64,000 nt of DNA from Pandoraea sputorum (GTDB lineage Bacteria > Pseudomonadota > Gammaproteobacteria > Burkholderiales > Burkholderiaceae): positions 2,728,001 through 2,792,000 of the forward strand of contig NZ_CP010431.2 in the NCBI RefSeq assembly GCF_000814845.2, written 5' to 3'. A model generated the notes under the pieces. The model saw nothing but the letters and a program-made list of their open reading frames with translations, was not told the origin of the DNA and searched no databases. A program made the position numbers and the translations under genes. Shown piece after piece: positions 34,479-43,395 of the stretch (the stretch's first letter is position 1; every line of letters starts with the position of its first letter).

Positions 34479-35279
34479 ATGCCGGAAATGTCACCGATGC
34501 TAACGACTGCCGTGATGACCCTGTGCGGGCTGATCATCGCCTTCGCTTTGGCCTGGGTATTGCAGAAACAAACGAGAAACGCTGGCTTGGTCGATCCGAT
34601 ATGGGCTGCCGCACTGGCTGCGGTGGCCATATTCGTGGCATTGCAGGGCACAGGAGATGCCCTCACCCGGATTTTTGTCGGCGTAGCCGGTGGCGTCTGG
34701 GGCGTGCGCCTTGCTGTGCATCTGTGGCGTCGAAATTGGGGCAAGCCTGAAGACGCACGCTACCGGGCCTTCCGCGAGCGATGGGCGGCGGCGGCCGACC
34801 GCAACATGTTCTGGTTCTTCCAACTCCAGGGCGTGATATCGATGTTGCTCGCGGTCGCGTTCTTTGTTCCGGCCTTCAGCGCTCAGGCCGCCTCGCCACT
34901 GAGTGTGGGCGTCGCGGCGCTAATCTGGGCGAGTGCGATTGCAGGAGAGACGGCCGCTGATCATCAGTTGCGCAACTTCGTATCCGATCCCGCACATCGG
35001 GGCCAGGTCTGTCGCGCGGGATGGTGGCGGTACTCGCGCCACCCAAATTATTTCTTCGAATGCCTGCACTGGTGCAGCTACGCCGCACTCTCCATCTCGA
35101 TGCCGTGGGGATGGACGACGCTTTTTCCCCCGCTGCTCATGGCATGGCTGCTGCTCAAGGTGTCGGGCATCCCACTGCTGGAGGCGCACCTGATGGCCAC
35201 CCGCCCGGCCTACCGGGAGTACATGAAAACCACCAGTTCGCTGTTCCCCTGGCCGCCGAAAGCCTCTCGCCAGGCGTGA
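34479..35279 (+). CDS. DUF1295 (steroid 5-alpha-reductase-like) membrane protein
   Basis: About 266 residues with 6-7 membrane helices. The family signature is in the C-terminal third: RAGWWRYSRHPNYFFECLHW and the terminal R-AYREYMKTTSSLFPWPP. Relatives are NADPH-dependent reductases or isoprenylcysteine-methyltransferase-like enzymes. In light or singlet-oxygen clusters the gene accompanies cyclopropane-fatty-acid-synthase-like genes, so a fatty-acid or lipid reductase role is likely. The ATG at 34479 was chosen; a GTG at 34431 is also in frame. Confidence 0.86.
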   Translation: MPEMSPMLTTAVMTLCGLIIAFALAWVLQKQTRNAGLVDPIWAAALAAVAIFVALQGTGDALTRIFVGVAGGVWGVRLAVHLWRRNWGKPEDARYRAFRERWAAAADRNMFWFFQLQGVISMLLAVAFFVPAFSAQAASPLSVGVAALIWASAIAGETAADHQLRNFVSDPAHRGQVCRAGWWRYSRHPNYFFECLHWCSYAALSISMPWGWTTLFPPLLMAWLLLKVSGIPLLEAHLMATRPAYREYMKTTSSLFPWPPKASRQA

Positions 35280-35318
35280 TCGGCTTGACAAACATCCGCT
35301 TGCACGGAGTACGACATT

Positions 35319-36434
35319 ATGACTGTCTCTCTTACGCAGCCACCTTCGATCAGCCCCAGCGCCACCGAAGCATCGGGGTTGATCCGGCTTTGTGAGTTGG
35401 GTGTGGTGCCCGACGCGCTGTTACGCGCCGGAATGCGACGACTGATACGTCAACGGCTCAGGCAGGAGCACGCGTCACACGTGGAACGCAGCGTGTCGGC
35501 GCTGTCGGACCTCGTGAAAGAACTGCGCGCGAGTCCCATTGCCATTGCGGCTCAGCACGCCAATGCACAGCACTACGAGGTGCCCAGCGAGTTTTTCCAA
35601 GCTCATCTGGGGCCTGCGATGAAATACTCCTGCTGCTACTACGAGCACGAGGAGACAACGCTGGAACAGGCCGAACAGGCGATGCTGGAGCGTTATGCCG
35701 AGCGCGCACAGCTCGCCGACGGACAGCGCATCCTCGATCTCGGCTGTGGATGGGGATCGCTCGCGCTGTGGCTGGCCGAGCGGTACCCCAGCGCCCAGAT
35801 CGTCGGGCTTTCCAATTCCCATGGTCAACGACGGTTCATCGAAGCGACGGCCGAAAGACGGGGGCTGCACAACCTTCGGATCGTGACAGGCAACGTCGCA
35901 GACTTCGACTTTTCCGACGATGTCCCTGCGCAATTCGACCGTGTCCTGTCGATCGAGATGTTCGAGCACATGAAGAATTACGGTGCGCTGATGCGCAAGA
36001 TCGCGCACTGGCTCGACGATCGGGGAATGTTGTTCGTGCACATCTTTGCGCATCGCTATCTGGCCTATCACTTCCAGGATCGGGACGGCTCCGACTGGAT
36101 GTCGCGACATTTCTTTACTGGCGGCACCATGCCGAGTGCCGATCTGCTGCTTCACTTCCAGGACGACCTGCGCCTGACCGACCGGTGGTGGGTCGATGGG
36201 CAACACTACGCACGCACGGCCAACGACTGGGGCGATGCGCTCGACGCCTCCAGAGCGACGACACTCCCGCTGCTGGAGGCGGCCTACGGAGCGCAGGCTC
36301 GTCTGCAATTTCAGCGCTGGCGCATGTTCTACATGGCCGTCGCGGAGCTGTTCGGCTACGCCCGGGGCCAACATTGGGGTGTGGGCCACTACCTGTTCGA
36401 AAAGCGTCCAACGACCGTCGGAGGCACGCCGTGA
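35319..36434 (+). CDS. SAM-dependent methyltransferase, cyclopropane-fatty-acid-synthase family (first copy)
   Basis: 371 residues. The SAM-binding motif is RILDLGCGWGS (about 137-147). CFA-type features are HYEVPSEFFQAHLGP, EMFEHMKNYGALM, and an iron/bicarbonate-site-like HIFAHRYLAYHF. It is diverged from the second CFA-type gene at 39123, so the two probably act on different double bonds or steps, for example methylation toward furan or branched fatty acids. Its stop overlaps the GTG start of the next gene. Confidence 0.88.
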   Translation: MTVSLTQPPSISPSATEASGLIRLCELGVVPDALLRAGMRRLIRQRLRQEHASHVERSVSALSDLVKELRASPIAIAAQHANAQHYEVPSEFFQAHLGPAMKYSCCYYEHEETTLEQAEQAMLERYAERAQLADGQRILDLGCGWGSLALWLAERYPSAQIVGLSNSHGQRRFIEATAERRGLHNLRIVTGNVADFDFSDDVPAQFDRVLSIEMFEHMKNYGALMRKIAHWLDDRGMLFVHIFAHRYLAYHFQDRDGSDWMSRHFFTGGTMPSADLLLHFQDDLRLTDRWWVDGQHYARTANDWGDALDASRATTLPLLEAAYGAQARLQFQRWRMFYMAVAELFGYARGQHWGVGHYLFEKRPTTVGGTP

Positions 36435-37024
36435 TCAGACATTCGGCCGCAGGCGCGGCACTCGTCTTCGCGGTACTGGCCGGTTGCTCCGGCTCGCCAC
36501 CCAACCCGAATCCGCTCGCGGACGTGCCGCTCAAGGTCGCACCGGTCGATTTGCCACGCTATATGGGCCGTTGGTATGTCATTGCCAATATTCCCTATTT
36601 CGCGGAGCGCGATTTCGTCGCAAGCCGTGCCGAATGGGCGCTACGCGAAGACGGGCGCATCGACGATCACTTCTACGGGCGCAAAGGCGGGTTCGACCAA
36701 CCCGAGCGCCACTATCAATTTGTCGACAGCGTTGTGCCCGGCAGCGGCGGCGGCCATTGGCGCGTGCGGCTCTTCTGGCCGATCTACGTCTCGCAACTCA
36801 CTTTGTACGTGGATCCGGATTACCGCTACACGCTGCTCGGCTACCCGGACAAATCGCTGGGCTGGATATTTTCGCGTTCCCCAACGATGGACGACGCGAC
36901 GTATCGCTCCCTACTGACGCGCTTATCGGCCATGGGCTATGACATATCGCGATTTCGACGCGTGCCGCAATTGCCGGAGCAACTCGGGAAGCCCGGCTTT
37001 GCACCATCTGAAGGATCTGACTGA
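36431..37024 (+). CDS. lipocalin family lipoprotein (second copy)
   Basis: 197 residues from GTG 36431, which overlaps the preceding stop (GTGA) and has GGAG upstream. A short signal with lipobox VLAGC precedes the lipocalin domain starting PRYMGRWYVIANIPYFAERD. DPDYRYTLLGYPDKSLGWIFSRSP follows. It is distinct from the first lipocalin (different loop lengths, longer C-terminal tail), so it is an old paralogue rather than a recent duplication. Confidence 0.86.
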   Translation: MIRHSAAGAALVFAVLAGCSGSPPNPNPLADVPLKVAPVDLPRYMGRWYVIANIPYFAERDFVASRAEWALREDGRIDDHFYGRKGGFDQPERHYQFVDSVVPGSGGGHWRVRLFWPIYVSQLTLYVDPDYRYTLLGYPDKSLGWIFSRSPTMDDATYRSLLTRLSAMGYDISRFRRVPQLPEQLGKPGFAPSEGSD

Positions 37025-37039
37025 CGGAGAGTACGTGCA

Positions 37040-38341
37040 ATGAGTCCAACGACGGTTCTACCTCCCGGGCAACGGATTGCGGTGATCGGCGCAGGGATCT
37101 CGGGGCTGGCCAGCGCGTATCTGCTCGCGCGCAAGCATCGGGTGACGGTATTCGAGGCGGGCGAATATGCGGGCGGACACACCAACACGGTCGATGTCGA
37201 GCTCGACGGCATGCGCGCGCCCGTCGACACGGGCTTTCTCGTGTTCAACGAGCGCACTTATCCAAACCTCATCGCCCTCTTCGACGAGCTTGGCGTGCGC
37301 TCCATCGCCAGCGACATGTCGTTCTCCGTGTCCGTCGGCAGCGGTGCGCTCGAGTGGGCAGGGACCAATTTGAATACCGTCTTCGCACAACGCAGAAATC
37401 TCTGTTCACCGAGTTTTCTCGGCATGCTGCGTGACATCATGCGATTCAATGCTGCGGCGCAACGCCATCTCGAGAGTGCCTCGCGCGACCGACAGTCCGT
37501 CGGCGAGCTGCTGCTCGCGCATGGTTATGGCCAGCCGTTCCAGCAGCATTACCTGCTGCCCATGGCGGCGGCAATCTGGTCGAGCCGCGCGACCGATATT
37601 CTTCGATTTCCGGCGGTCACGTTCCTACGGTTCTGCCAGAATCACGCCCTGCTGCAAATCCGGGATCGGCCGCAGTGGCGCACGGTCGCTGGTGGTGGCC
37701 GCGAGTACGTCAGGCGGATTACCGCCACGCTGGAGGACGTTCGACTCCGAACGCCGGTGAAGCAAGTGACGCGCGACAGCAATGGCGTGACGATCTGTTT
37801 TGGCGACGCACAGGCCGAACGCTTCGACGCGGTGGTGATGGCCAGCCATACCCCAACGAGTCTTCGTTTGCTTGCAGACGCCGATCCCACGGAACGCCGC
37901 GTGCTCGGCGGCGTGCGCTATCAGCCCAACATTGCCGTGCTCCACACCGACCCGACGCTGCTCCCCCGGAGCCGACGCGTATGGTCGGCATGGAATTATG
38001 TGAGTCACGCGAGCCGCACGACTGCCGACGCTGCCCCGGTTTGCGTGAGCTACCTGATCAATCAGCTCCAGGCCTTGCCATTCAGCACGCCGGTCATCGT
38101 GACGCTCAACCCGGTACGAGAGCCCGCGCCGTCGACGGTGCTCGGCCGTTATGCCTACGAGCATCCGTTACTCGATCTCGCCGCAGTGGACGCACAGTCG
38201 CTCCTTCCGGCGTTACAGGGGCGTCGGCGAACCTGGTTCGCCGGAGCGTGGACCGGCTACGGGTTTCACGAGGATGGCCTCAAATCCGCGCTGCGTGTCG
38301 CCCGGGATTTCGACGTTCTGCCGTCATGGGCCGCCCTATGA
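37040..38341 (+). CDS. FAD-dependent NAD(P)-binding amine-oxidase-like oxidoreductase
   Basis: 433 residues. The N-terminal dinucleotide motif RIAVIGAGISGLASAYLLA and the following GGHTNTV...DTGFLVFNERTYPNL are typical of the group found with DUF1365 and CFA-like genes. The C-terminal FAD motif reads WFAGAWTGYGFHEDGLKSAL. It probably oxidises or desaturates a lipid acyl chain. Its stop overlaps the ATG of the DUF1365 gene. Confidence 0.9.
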   Translation: MSPTTVLPPGQRIAVIGAGISGLASAYLLARKHRVTVFEAGEYAGGHTNTVDVELDGMRAPVDTGFLVFNERTYPNLIALFDELGVRSIASDMSFSVSVGSGALEWAGTNLNTVFAQRRNLCSPSFLGMLRDIMRFNAAAQRHLESASRDRQSVGELLLAHGYGQPFQQHYLLPMAAAIWSSRATDILRFPAVTFLRFCQNHALLQIRDRPQWRTVAGGGREYVRRITATLEDVRLRTPVKQVTRDSNGVTICFGDAQAERFDAVVMASHTPTSLRLLADADPTERRVLGGVRYQPNIAVLHTDPTLLPRSRRVWSAWNYVSHASRTTADAAPVCVSYLINQLQALPFSTPVIVTLNPVREPAPSTVLGRYAYEHPLLDLAAVDAQSLLPALQGRRRTWFAGAWTGYGFHEDGLKSALRVARDFDVLPSWAAL

Positions 38342-39126
38342 TCCCGACCAGCCCAACCGATCCGACGGACGCCCCGGCCGCCTGGCTACTCAAAGGGCGC
38401 GTCATGCACGAACGTCTTCACCCCGTCGCGCACCGCTTCACGTACCCCTTGTTTCAGATCTCTTGCGACGTTGCGCGGATGAACACGTTGGTGCGCTGGT
38501 GGTTCGCCGTGGACCGACGTCGCCTTCTGAGCCTGAAGTCGTCCGACTACGGGGCGAGAGACGGTCGTTCGCTGGACATCTGGATGCGCGAACGTCTCGC
38601 CGAAGCCGCGATTCCTGCCGACGGTGTCATCTGGCTGCAAACCATTCCACGCATCGCCGGTTTCGCGTTCAACCCGGTGAGCTTCTGGTATTGCCACGAT
38701 CGCGCGGGAGACCTGCGCGCGATCTACGCGGAAGTGAACAATACGTTCGGTCAGCATCACGGCTACTTGCTGTGCGCGCCGGGTGCGGCCCCCATTCGAG
38801 GCGATACCGCGCTCCAGTGTCGCAAGACGTTTCACGTCTCCCCGTTCTGCAAGGTCGAGGGACAGTATGCATTTCGCGTCAACCGACACGGGCGGGTGTG
38901 GTCGGTCGGCATTGATTACTACGTGGACGGCCAGCGACTTCTGCAAACCGCCATCGGCATGCATGCCGAGCCGCTCACCGGCCTGGCTGTGCTGAAGGCG
39001 ATGCTCGGCGCGCCGTTCAATGCCCTGAGCGTCGTTATTCGAATTCATTGGCAGGCACTGCGGCTATGGCGCAAAGGCGTGCCGTTCCACGGAAAGTCGC
39101 CATTAGATCGGGAAATCAGATCATGA
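38338..39126 (+). CDS. DUF1365 family protein
   Basis: About 262 residues. Family markers are VMHERLHPVAHRFTYPLF, FNPVSFWYCHDRAGDLRAIYAEVNNTFGQHHGYLL and KTFHVSPFC. Its function is unknown, but it is constantly paired with the FAD oxidoreductase and CFA-type enzymes, including the Rhodobacter singlet-oxygen (RpoE/ChrR) regulon. It overlaps the genes on both sides by 4 bases (ATGA), so translation is coupled. Confidence 0.9.
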   Translation: MIPTSPTDPTDAPAAWLLKGRVMHERLHPVAHRFTYPLFQISCDVARMNTLVRWWFAVDRRRLLSLKSSDYGARDGRSLDIWMRERLAEAAIPADGVIWLQTIPRIAGFAFNPVSFWYCHDRAGDLRAIYAEVNNTFGQHHGYLLCAPGAAPIRGDTALQCRKTFHVSPFCKVEGQYAFRVNRHGRVWSVGIDYYVDGQRLLQTAIGMHAEPLTGLAVLKAMLGAPFNALSVVIRIHWQALRLWRKGVPFHGKSPLDREIRS

Positions 39127-40334
39127 CCCTGCTTCGCCTTCTTTCCCCTCAGACGGCAGTCCCGCTGGGTGCCCGAGTATTCTGTGCCTTGTTGCAGCGT
39201 CTTAGCACCGGCCATCTGACACTCGTGACACCCGACGGCTCAGTACAAGTTTTCGGCAAATCCAGCGACTCGCCGGGCGCCACGCTTCAGATCCACGACT
39301 GGCGCGCCTGTCGTCAGATCCTGCGCGCGGGCGATATCGGCTTTGCCGAAGCCTATATTGCGGGGTGGATCGATACGCCGGACATCGCCGCACTGCTACG
39401 CCTGGCGCTACGCAATCGGTCCTCGATTGAAAGACCGATCGTCGGATCACGATTGAGCCGGATCTGGTTTCACCTGCGGCACGCGATGCGCCGGAATTCG
39501 CGGGCGGGCAGCCAGCGCAACGTCCATGCGCATTACGATCTGGGTAACCCGTTCTACGGCCTGTGGCTGGACCCGACCTGGACCTATTCGAGTGCGCTGT
39601 TCGAGGGCGATGCGCAACGCTCACTGTCCGACGCGCAGTGCGCCAAGTACCAACGCATTATCGACACACTCGGATTGCGTCCTGGCGACGAAGTACTGGA
39701 GATCGGGTGTGGCTGGGGCGGATTTGCCCTGCACGCAGCGCGGCAAGGCATTTCGGTTCACGGCATCACGCTGTCGCAGGAGCAACTGGCGCTCGCGCGC
39801 CGCCGGATCGCCGACGCCGGTCTGGCGCACGCGGCAACCGTGTCGCTCACAGACTACCGGGACGTTCAGGGACAGTTCGATGCCGTGGTGTCCATCGAAA
39901 TGTTCGAGGCGGTCGGGCAGGCCTACTGGACGCCCTTCTTCAGCTTGCTGGCGCAGCGCCTTCGCCCTGGCGGTCGCGCGTTGATCCAGAGCATCACGAT
40001 TGCGGATGAGGCGTTCGAAGCCTATCGCGAATCCAGCGACTTCATTCGGGAATTCATTTTCCCGGGCGGCATGCTGCCGAGCGTGCCGCGCTTTGTCGCC
40101 GCAGCGCGAAGCGGTGGCTTGCATGCCCGTGAGACGCTGAAGTTCGGCCCGGACTATGCACGCACACTGAATCTGTGGCACGCGGCGTTTTCGTCCCGAA
40201 TCGACGACGTCCTCGCGCAAGGATTCGACGAATCGTTCATCCGCACGTGGCGCCTCTATCTGAAATATTGCGAAGTGGCGTTCGACGAACAGCGCATCGA
40301 CGTGAATCAGTTTCTGCTCACGCGCGACGACTGA
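39123..40334 (+). CDS. cfa: cyclopropane-fatty-acyl-phospholipid synthase (second copy)
   Basis: 403 residues. The N-terminal domain is as in classical CFA synthases. Then come HYDLGNPFYGLWLDPTWTYSSALF, SAM motif EVLEIGCGWGGFAL, IEMFEAVG, and the C-terminal EFIFPGGMLPS and WRLYLKYCEVAF. It transfers a methylene from SAM to an unsaturated acyl chain at the inner membrane. It is last of the tightly packed cluster, and a small hairpin follows at 40385-40404. Confidence 0.92.
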   Translation: MTLLRLLSPQTAVPLGARVFCALLQRLSTGHLTLVTPDGSVQVFGKSSDSPGATLQIHDWRACRQILRAGDIGFAEAYIAGWIDTPDIAALLRLALRNRSSIERPIVGSRLSRIWFHLRHAMRRNSRAGSQRNVHAHYDLGNPFYGLWLDPTWTYSSALFEGDAQRSLSDAQCAKYQRIIDTLGLRPGDEVLEIGCGWGGFALHAARQGISVHGITLSQEQLALARRRIADAGLAHAATVSLTDYRDVQGQFDAVVSIEMFEAVGQAYWTPFFSLLAQRLRPGGRALIQSITIADEAFEAYRESSDFIREFIFPGGMLPSVPRFVAAARSGGLHARETLKFGPDYARTLNLWHAAFSSRIDDVLAQGFDESFIRTWRLYLKYCEVAFDEQRIDVNQFLLTRDD

Positions 40335-40384
40335 CCCGGTCACATCGGGAGCATTTCCCCCATTTTCGGTAAACTGTCGGTTTC

Positions 40385-40404
40385 CGGGAGGCATTGCCCT
40401 CCCG
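40385..40404 (+). terminator. short GC hairpin after the cfa cluster
   Basis: CGGGAGG (40385-40391) pairs with CCTCCCG (40398-40404) around a 6-base loop, 19 bases before the next start codon. There is no T-run, so it may be a weak terminator or a leader structure of the next gene. Confidence 0.4.
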
Positions 40405-40422
40405 CAGCTTATTCAGTTCCCC

Positions 40423-41277
40423 ATGTCGAATACCCACGAAATCCGTCCCGGCCAGTCCATTGAACTGCTCAAGGAACTCCACATCCTGACGCGCGACGGC
40501 AAGATGAATCAGGACAGCCGACGCAAGCTCAAGCAGGTCTATCACCTGTTTCAGTTCATCGAGCCGCTGCTACAGGAAGTCAAGAACGACAATGGCCGCG
40601 TGACGCTCGTCGATCACGGTGCCGGGAAGTCCTATCTGGGCTTCATCCTTTACGATCTGTTCTTCAAGGCACTGGCTGACGATTCGCATATCTTCGGCAT
40701 CGAAACCCGTGAGGAACTCGTCAAGACCTCCACGGCGCTGGCGCAACGCCTCGGCTTTCCGGGCATGTCGTTCCTGAACCTGTCGGTCGCCGATTCGATC
40801 ACCTCCCCGGCATTGCCCGAAACGGTCGACGTCGTCACTGCACTCCATGCGTGCAATACCGCAACGGACGACGCCATCCGGTTTGCGCTCGCCAAGCAAG
40901 CCCGTCACATTGTGCTCGTGCCCTGCTGTCAGGCCGAAGTCGCCGCCGTCCTGCGCAAACACAAGGGGCAGCAACTGGCAGGCAATCCGTTGACGGAAAT
41001 CTGGCGTCACCCGTTGCACACGCGCGAATTCGGCAGCCAGGTCACCAACGTGCTGCGCTGCCTCCAGCTCGAAGCCCATGGCTATCAGGTCAACGTGACC
41101 GAACTGGTCGGCTGGGAGCACTCGATGAAGAACGAGCTGATCATCGCCCAGTACAAGGATCTGCCGCGTCGTCGTCCTGCCGAGCGTCTGGAAAGCGTGC
41201 TGGCGTCGCTGGGACTCGAAGAAATGCGTGAACGTTTCTTCACCACCGACGCGCCAGCCTCCGTCGCCGAAGCCTAA
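40423..41277 (+). CDS. class I SAM-dependent methyltransferase (PF13679-like)
   Basis: 284 residues. The SAM motif I region is VTLVDHGAGKSYLGFIL, followed by IFGIETREELV and VTALHACNTATDDAIRFAL-K-A-HIVLVPCCQ. These match the METTL25/Trm13-like methyltransferase domain, which often acts on RNA or protein. The substrate is unknown. Its stop codon overlaps that of the convergent GST gene by 4 bases. Confidence 0.84.
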   Translation: MSNTHEIRPGQSIELLKELHILTRDGKMNQDSRRKLKQVYHLFQFIEPLLQEVKNDNGRVTLVDHGAGKSYLGFILYDLFFKALADDSHIFGIETREELVKTSTALAQRLGFPGMSFLNLSVADSITSPALPETVDVVTALHACNTATDDAIRFALAKQARHIVLVPCCQAEVAAVLRKHKGQQLAGNPLTEIWRHPLHTREFGSQVTNVLRCLQLEAHGYQVNVTELVGWEHSMKNELIIAQYKDLPRRRPAERLESVLASLGLEEMRERFFTTDAPASVAEA

Positions 41278-41927
41278 ATCTCCACCGCGCGATACCCCGG
41301 TTGCCGGAACGGATGCGCTTCGGCAAATTCCGGCATCTCGAAGCAGCGCTTCGTCAACTCAGCCACCCGGGGAAATTCGTCCATGTCGACCTGATACAGA
41401 TCGGCAATGATCTTCTGACCGGCGACGCAGATGTCCGCGAGCGTCGGTGTCGCGCCGACGACGAACGGTGCAGCCGGGCGCACCATCAGCATCCGCTCGT
41501 ACGTTGCCAGCCCCGCCCTCCCCCAATGCGCGCACCAGGCCTCGATGGCGTCGGTGCCCACGCCGTACGTCTGCGCCAGATGCTTGCGAACGCGCGGCAC
41601 GACAAACGGATGTGAATCCGCCACGTGCACCTGCGCGACCGCACGGACATACGCGCGTTCACGCGCGATCTCCGGCATCAATCGTGGTTCGGGAAACACC
41701 TCGTCCAGATACTCCATGATCGCCATCGACTGAAAGACGTGATGGCCGTCGTGAACCAAGGTCGGTACCACGCGCTCGGCATTGACGTGCGCATAATCGG
41801 CGTCGAACTGACGTCCCGCAAGAATGTCGACCTCGATCTCCTCAAACGGGAGCTTCTTCAAGGCAAGCGCAACCTTCACGCGAAACGCAGCGTTCGAACG
41901 CCAGAATCCATAGAGCTGAATTGTCAT
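41274..41927 (-). CDS. glutathione S-transferase, zeta/maleylacetoacetate-isomerase-like
   Basis: 217 residues. The thioredoxin-like N-domain starts QLYGFWRSNAAFRVKVALALKKL, resembling the zeta-class S-S/N-A-x-R-V active-site helix. ERVVPTLVHDG-H-V-QSMAIMEYLDE is the glutathione site, followed by an all-helical C-domain. It could be maleylacetoacetate isomerase or another zeta-like GST. No tyrosine-degradation neighbours are present, so the exact isomerase call is uncertain. Two palindromes lie upstream. Confidence 0.82.
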   Translation of the reverse strand: MTIQLYGFWRSNAAFRVKVALALKKLPFEEIEVDILAGRQFDADYAHVNAERVVPTLVHDGHHVFQSMAIMEYLDEVFPEPRLMPEIARERAYVRAVAQVHVADSHPFVVPRVRKHLAQTYGVGTDAIEAWCAHWGRAGLATYERMLMVRPAAPFVVGATPTLADICVAGQKIIADLYQVDMDEFPRVAELTKRCFEMPEFAEAHPFRQPGYRAVEI

Positions 41928-41996
41928 TGCGATAGTCCAATCGTCGTGTTGTCGAAGAGACGCAAATGCACTGTGCAGGCCTTAGCGTCACACACG

Positions 41997-42052
41997 ATTG
42001 CATTTGCAATTCAATCGATGGGAATGATGCCATTTGACGATTGCATATGCAA
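41997..42052. promoter_or_regulatory. two TTGCAT/ATGCAA palindromes upstream of the GST gene
   Basis: ATTGCATTTGCAAT (41997-42010) has 6-bp arms, and TTGCATATGCAA (42041-42052) is a perfect palindrome; centres are 43 bp apart. A related GCAAATGC lies at about 41972-41979. They are candidate operators of an unidentified regulator for the GST at 41927, or for arsH on the other side. Confidence 0.5.
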
Positions 42053-42179
42053 CAAATTGCGCTGATCAGACACCCTCTTTACGCGTATCGCAGGCGATTA
42101 CCGCAGCAGTATCAGAGCCTGCGCTTTGCCCCCACTAACCGATAAGCCCCTGTCCGCTCCATGGGCTTCTTGCATTGAA

Positions 42180-42190
42180 TTCTATATTTC
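42180..42190. promoter_or_regulatory. candidate ArsR site upstream of arsH
   Basis: TTCTATATTTC lies 26 bases before the arsH start. The same 11 bases recur in the arsR-arsC divergent gap at 43396-43406. Both are embedded in AT-rich imperfect dyads (TTATTAGAAA follows here). Confidence 0.5.
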
Positions 42191-42215
42191 CATATTATTA
42201 GAAACATCAAACCCA

Positions 42216-42980
42216 ATGCCAAAGCCTTCCATGTCAATCGTGCCGCCGCCACCGACCACTGCTCTGAAGCCGGAGTATCTCGACGAGACCATCGCGGCCC
42301 GGCTCGGCCTCCCCGCCGACCCGCCGGTTCGTATCCTGATGTTGTACGGTTCCTTGCGCGAACGCTCCTACTCACGTCTTGTCACCGAGGAAGCGGCTCG
42401 ACTGCTCACACGGATGGGCGCTGAGGTCCGCATCTTCGATCCGCGCGGTCTGCCGATGCCCGACGAGACGACTGGCGAGCCCCATCCCAAAGTCAAAGAG
42501 CTACGTGATCTGTCGCTCTGGTCCGAGGGCCACGTCTGGTGCAGCCCCGAGCGGCACGGCACGATTTCCGCCGTCATCAAGAACCAGATCGATCACCTTC
42601 CCTTATCGATGGGTGGCATCCGTCCGACACAGGGCCGAACGCTCGCCGTGATGCAGGTGAGCGGTGGATCGCAATCGTTCAATTCCGTCAATCAGTTGCG
42701 GCAACTCGGCCGATGGATGCGGATGTTCACGATCCCGAACCAGTCATCGGTTGCCAAAGCGTTTCAGGAGTTCGATGAGGACGGTCGCATGAAACCGTCG
42801 GCCTACTACGACCGTGTCGTCGATGTGATGGAAGAGTTGGTGAAATTTACGCTGTTGCTGCGCGACAAGCGCGATTATCTGGTCGATCGTTACAGCGAGC
42901 GTGTGGAAGCCGGAACGCCGATTGATCCGGTGACGGATCTATCCAGCATCGCCCTCGGTGCCTCACTGAACGCCCGCTGA
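42216..42980 (+). CDS. arsH: ArsH, NADPH-dependent FMN reductase / organoarsenical oxidase
   Basis: 254 residues. The flavodoxin-like FMN loop [16 protein letters not shown] is the ArsH signature, followed by [21 protein letters not shown] and [13 protein letters not shown]. ArsH oxidises trivalent organoarsenicals with NADPH. An in-frame ATG at 42231 is an alternative start. It is convergent with arsR and shares an upstream 11-mer with the arsR/arsC promoter. Confidence 0.93.
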   Translation: MPKPSMSIVPPPPTTALKPEYLDETIAARLGLPADPPVRILMLYGSLRERSYSRLVTEEAARLLTRMGAEVRIFDPRGLPMPDETTGEPHPKVKELRDLSLWSEGHVWCSPERHGTISAVIKNQIDHLPLSMGGIRPTQGRTLAVMQVSGGSQSFNSVNQLRQLGRWMRMFTIPNQSSVAKAFQEFDEDGRMKPSAYYDRVVDVMEELVKFTLLLRDKRDYLVDRYSERVEAGTPIDPVTDLSSIALGASLNAR

Positions 42981-43014
42981 ACGTCCGCTAAGGCAGAGGC
43001 ACATCGCCGTCACA

Positions 43015-43371
43015 TCAGCACTTGCGCGGTGACACCGGCTCGCACAGCCCCGGCACGCCGCCACAGCAGTTTTCGGTTAGGAAGCCGATCAGCGCATTCA
43101 TCTTCTCGATGGACGCCGCGTAGTAGATATACCGGCCTTCCTGCCGTGCAGTAATCAGCCCCGCGTTCGCGAGTTCTTTCAAATGGAAGGACAGTGTGGC
43201 GTTGGCAAGGCCTAGCGCTTCGGCGATGTTGCCCACGCTCAGCCCGTCCGGCCCGGCAACGACCAGAAGCCGGAACACGGCGAGACGATTGCCTTGCGCC
43301 AACGCAGCAAGGGCCTTTACGGCATCGGTATCGTTAAGAGCAGTTTGCATGGCGTCAGACATTGAGGTCAT
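43015..43371 (-). CDS. arsR: ArsR-family arsenic repressor
   Basis: About 118 residues. The winged-helix core is QGNRLAVFRLLVVAGPDGLSVGNIAEALGLANATLSFHLKELANAGLI. The classical CxC site in the recognition helix is absent. Instead a C-terminal cysteine cluster (CC near 102-103, then C110 and C118) suggests the As(III) site type seen in Acidithiobacillus ArsR. ATG 43371 is preferred for its GAGGA; the longer start at 43392 would leave only 30 bases to arsC. Confidence 0.9.
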   Translation of the reverse strand: MTSMSDAMQTALNDTDAVKALAALAQGNRLAVFRLLVVAGPDGLSVGNIAEALGLANATLSFHLKELANAGLITARQEGRYIYYAASIEKMNALIGFLTENCCGGVPGLCEPVSPRKC

Positions 43372-43395
43372 CCGCATTCCTCGCGGATTCATTAT

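Noticed and set aside
34479..35279. Isoprenylcysteine methyltransferase function for the DUF1295 protein
   Set aside because: The C-terminal RHPNY-type motif is shared by both families, but context and overall layout favour the steroid-reductase-like group.
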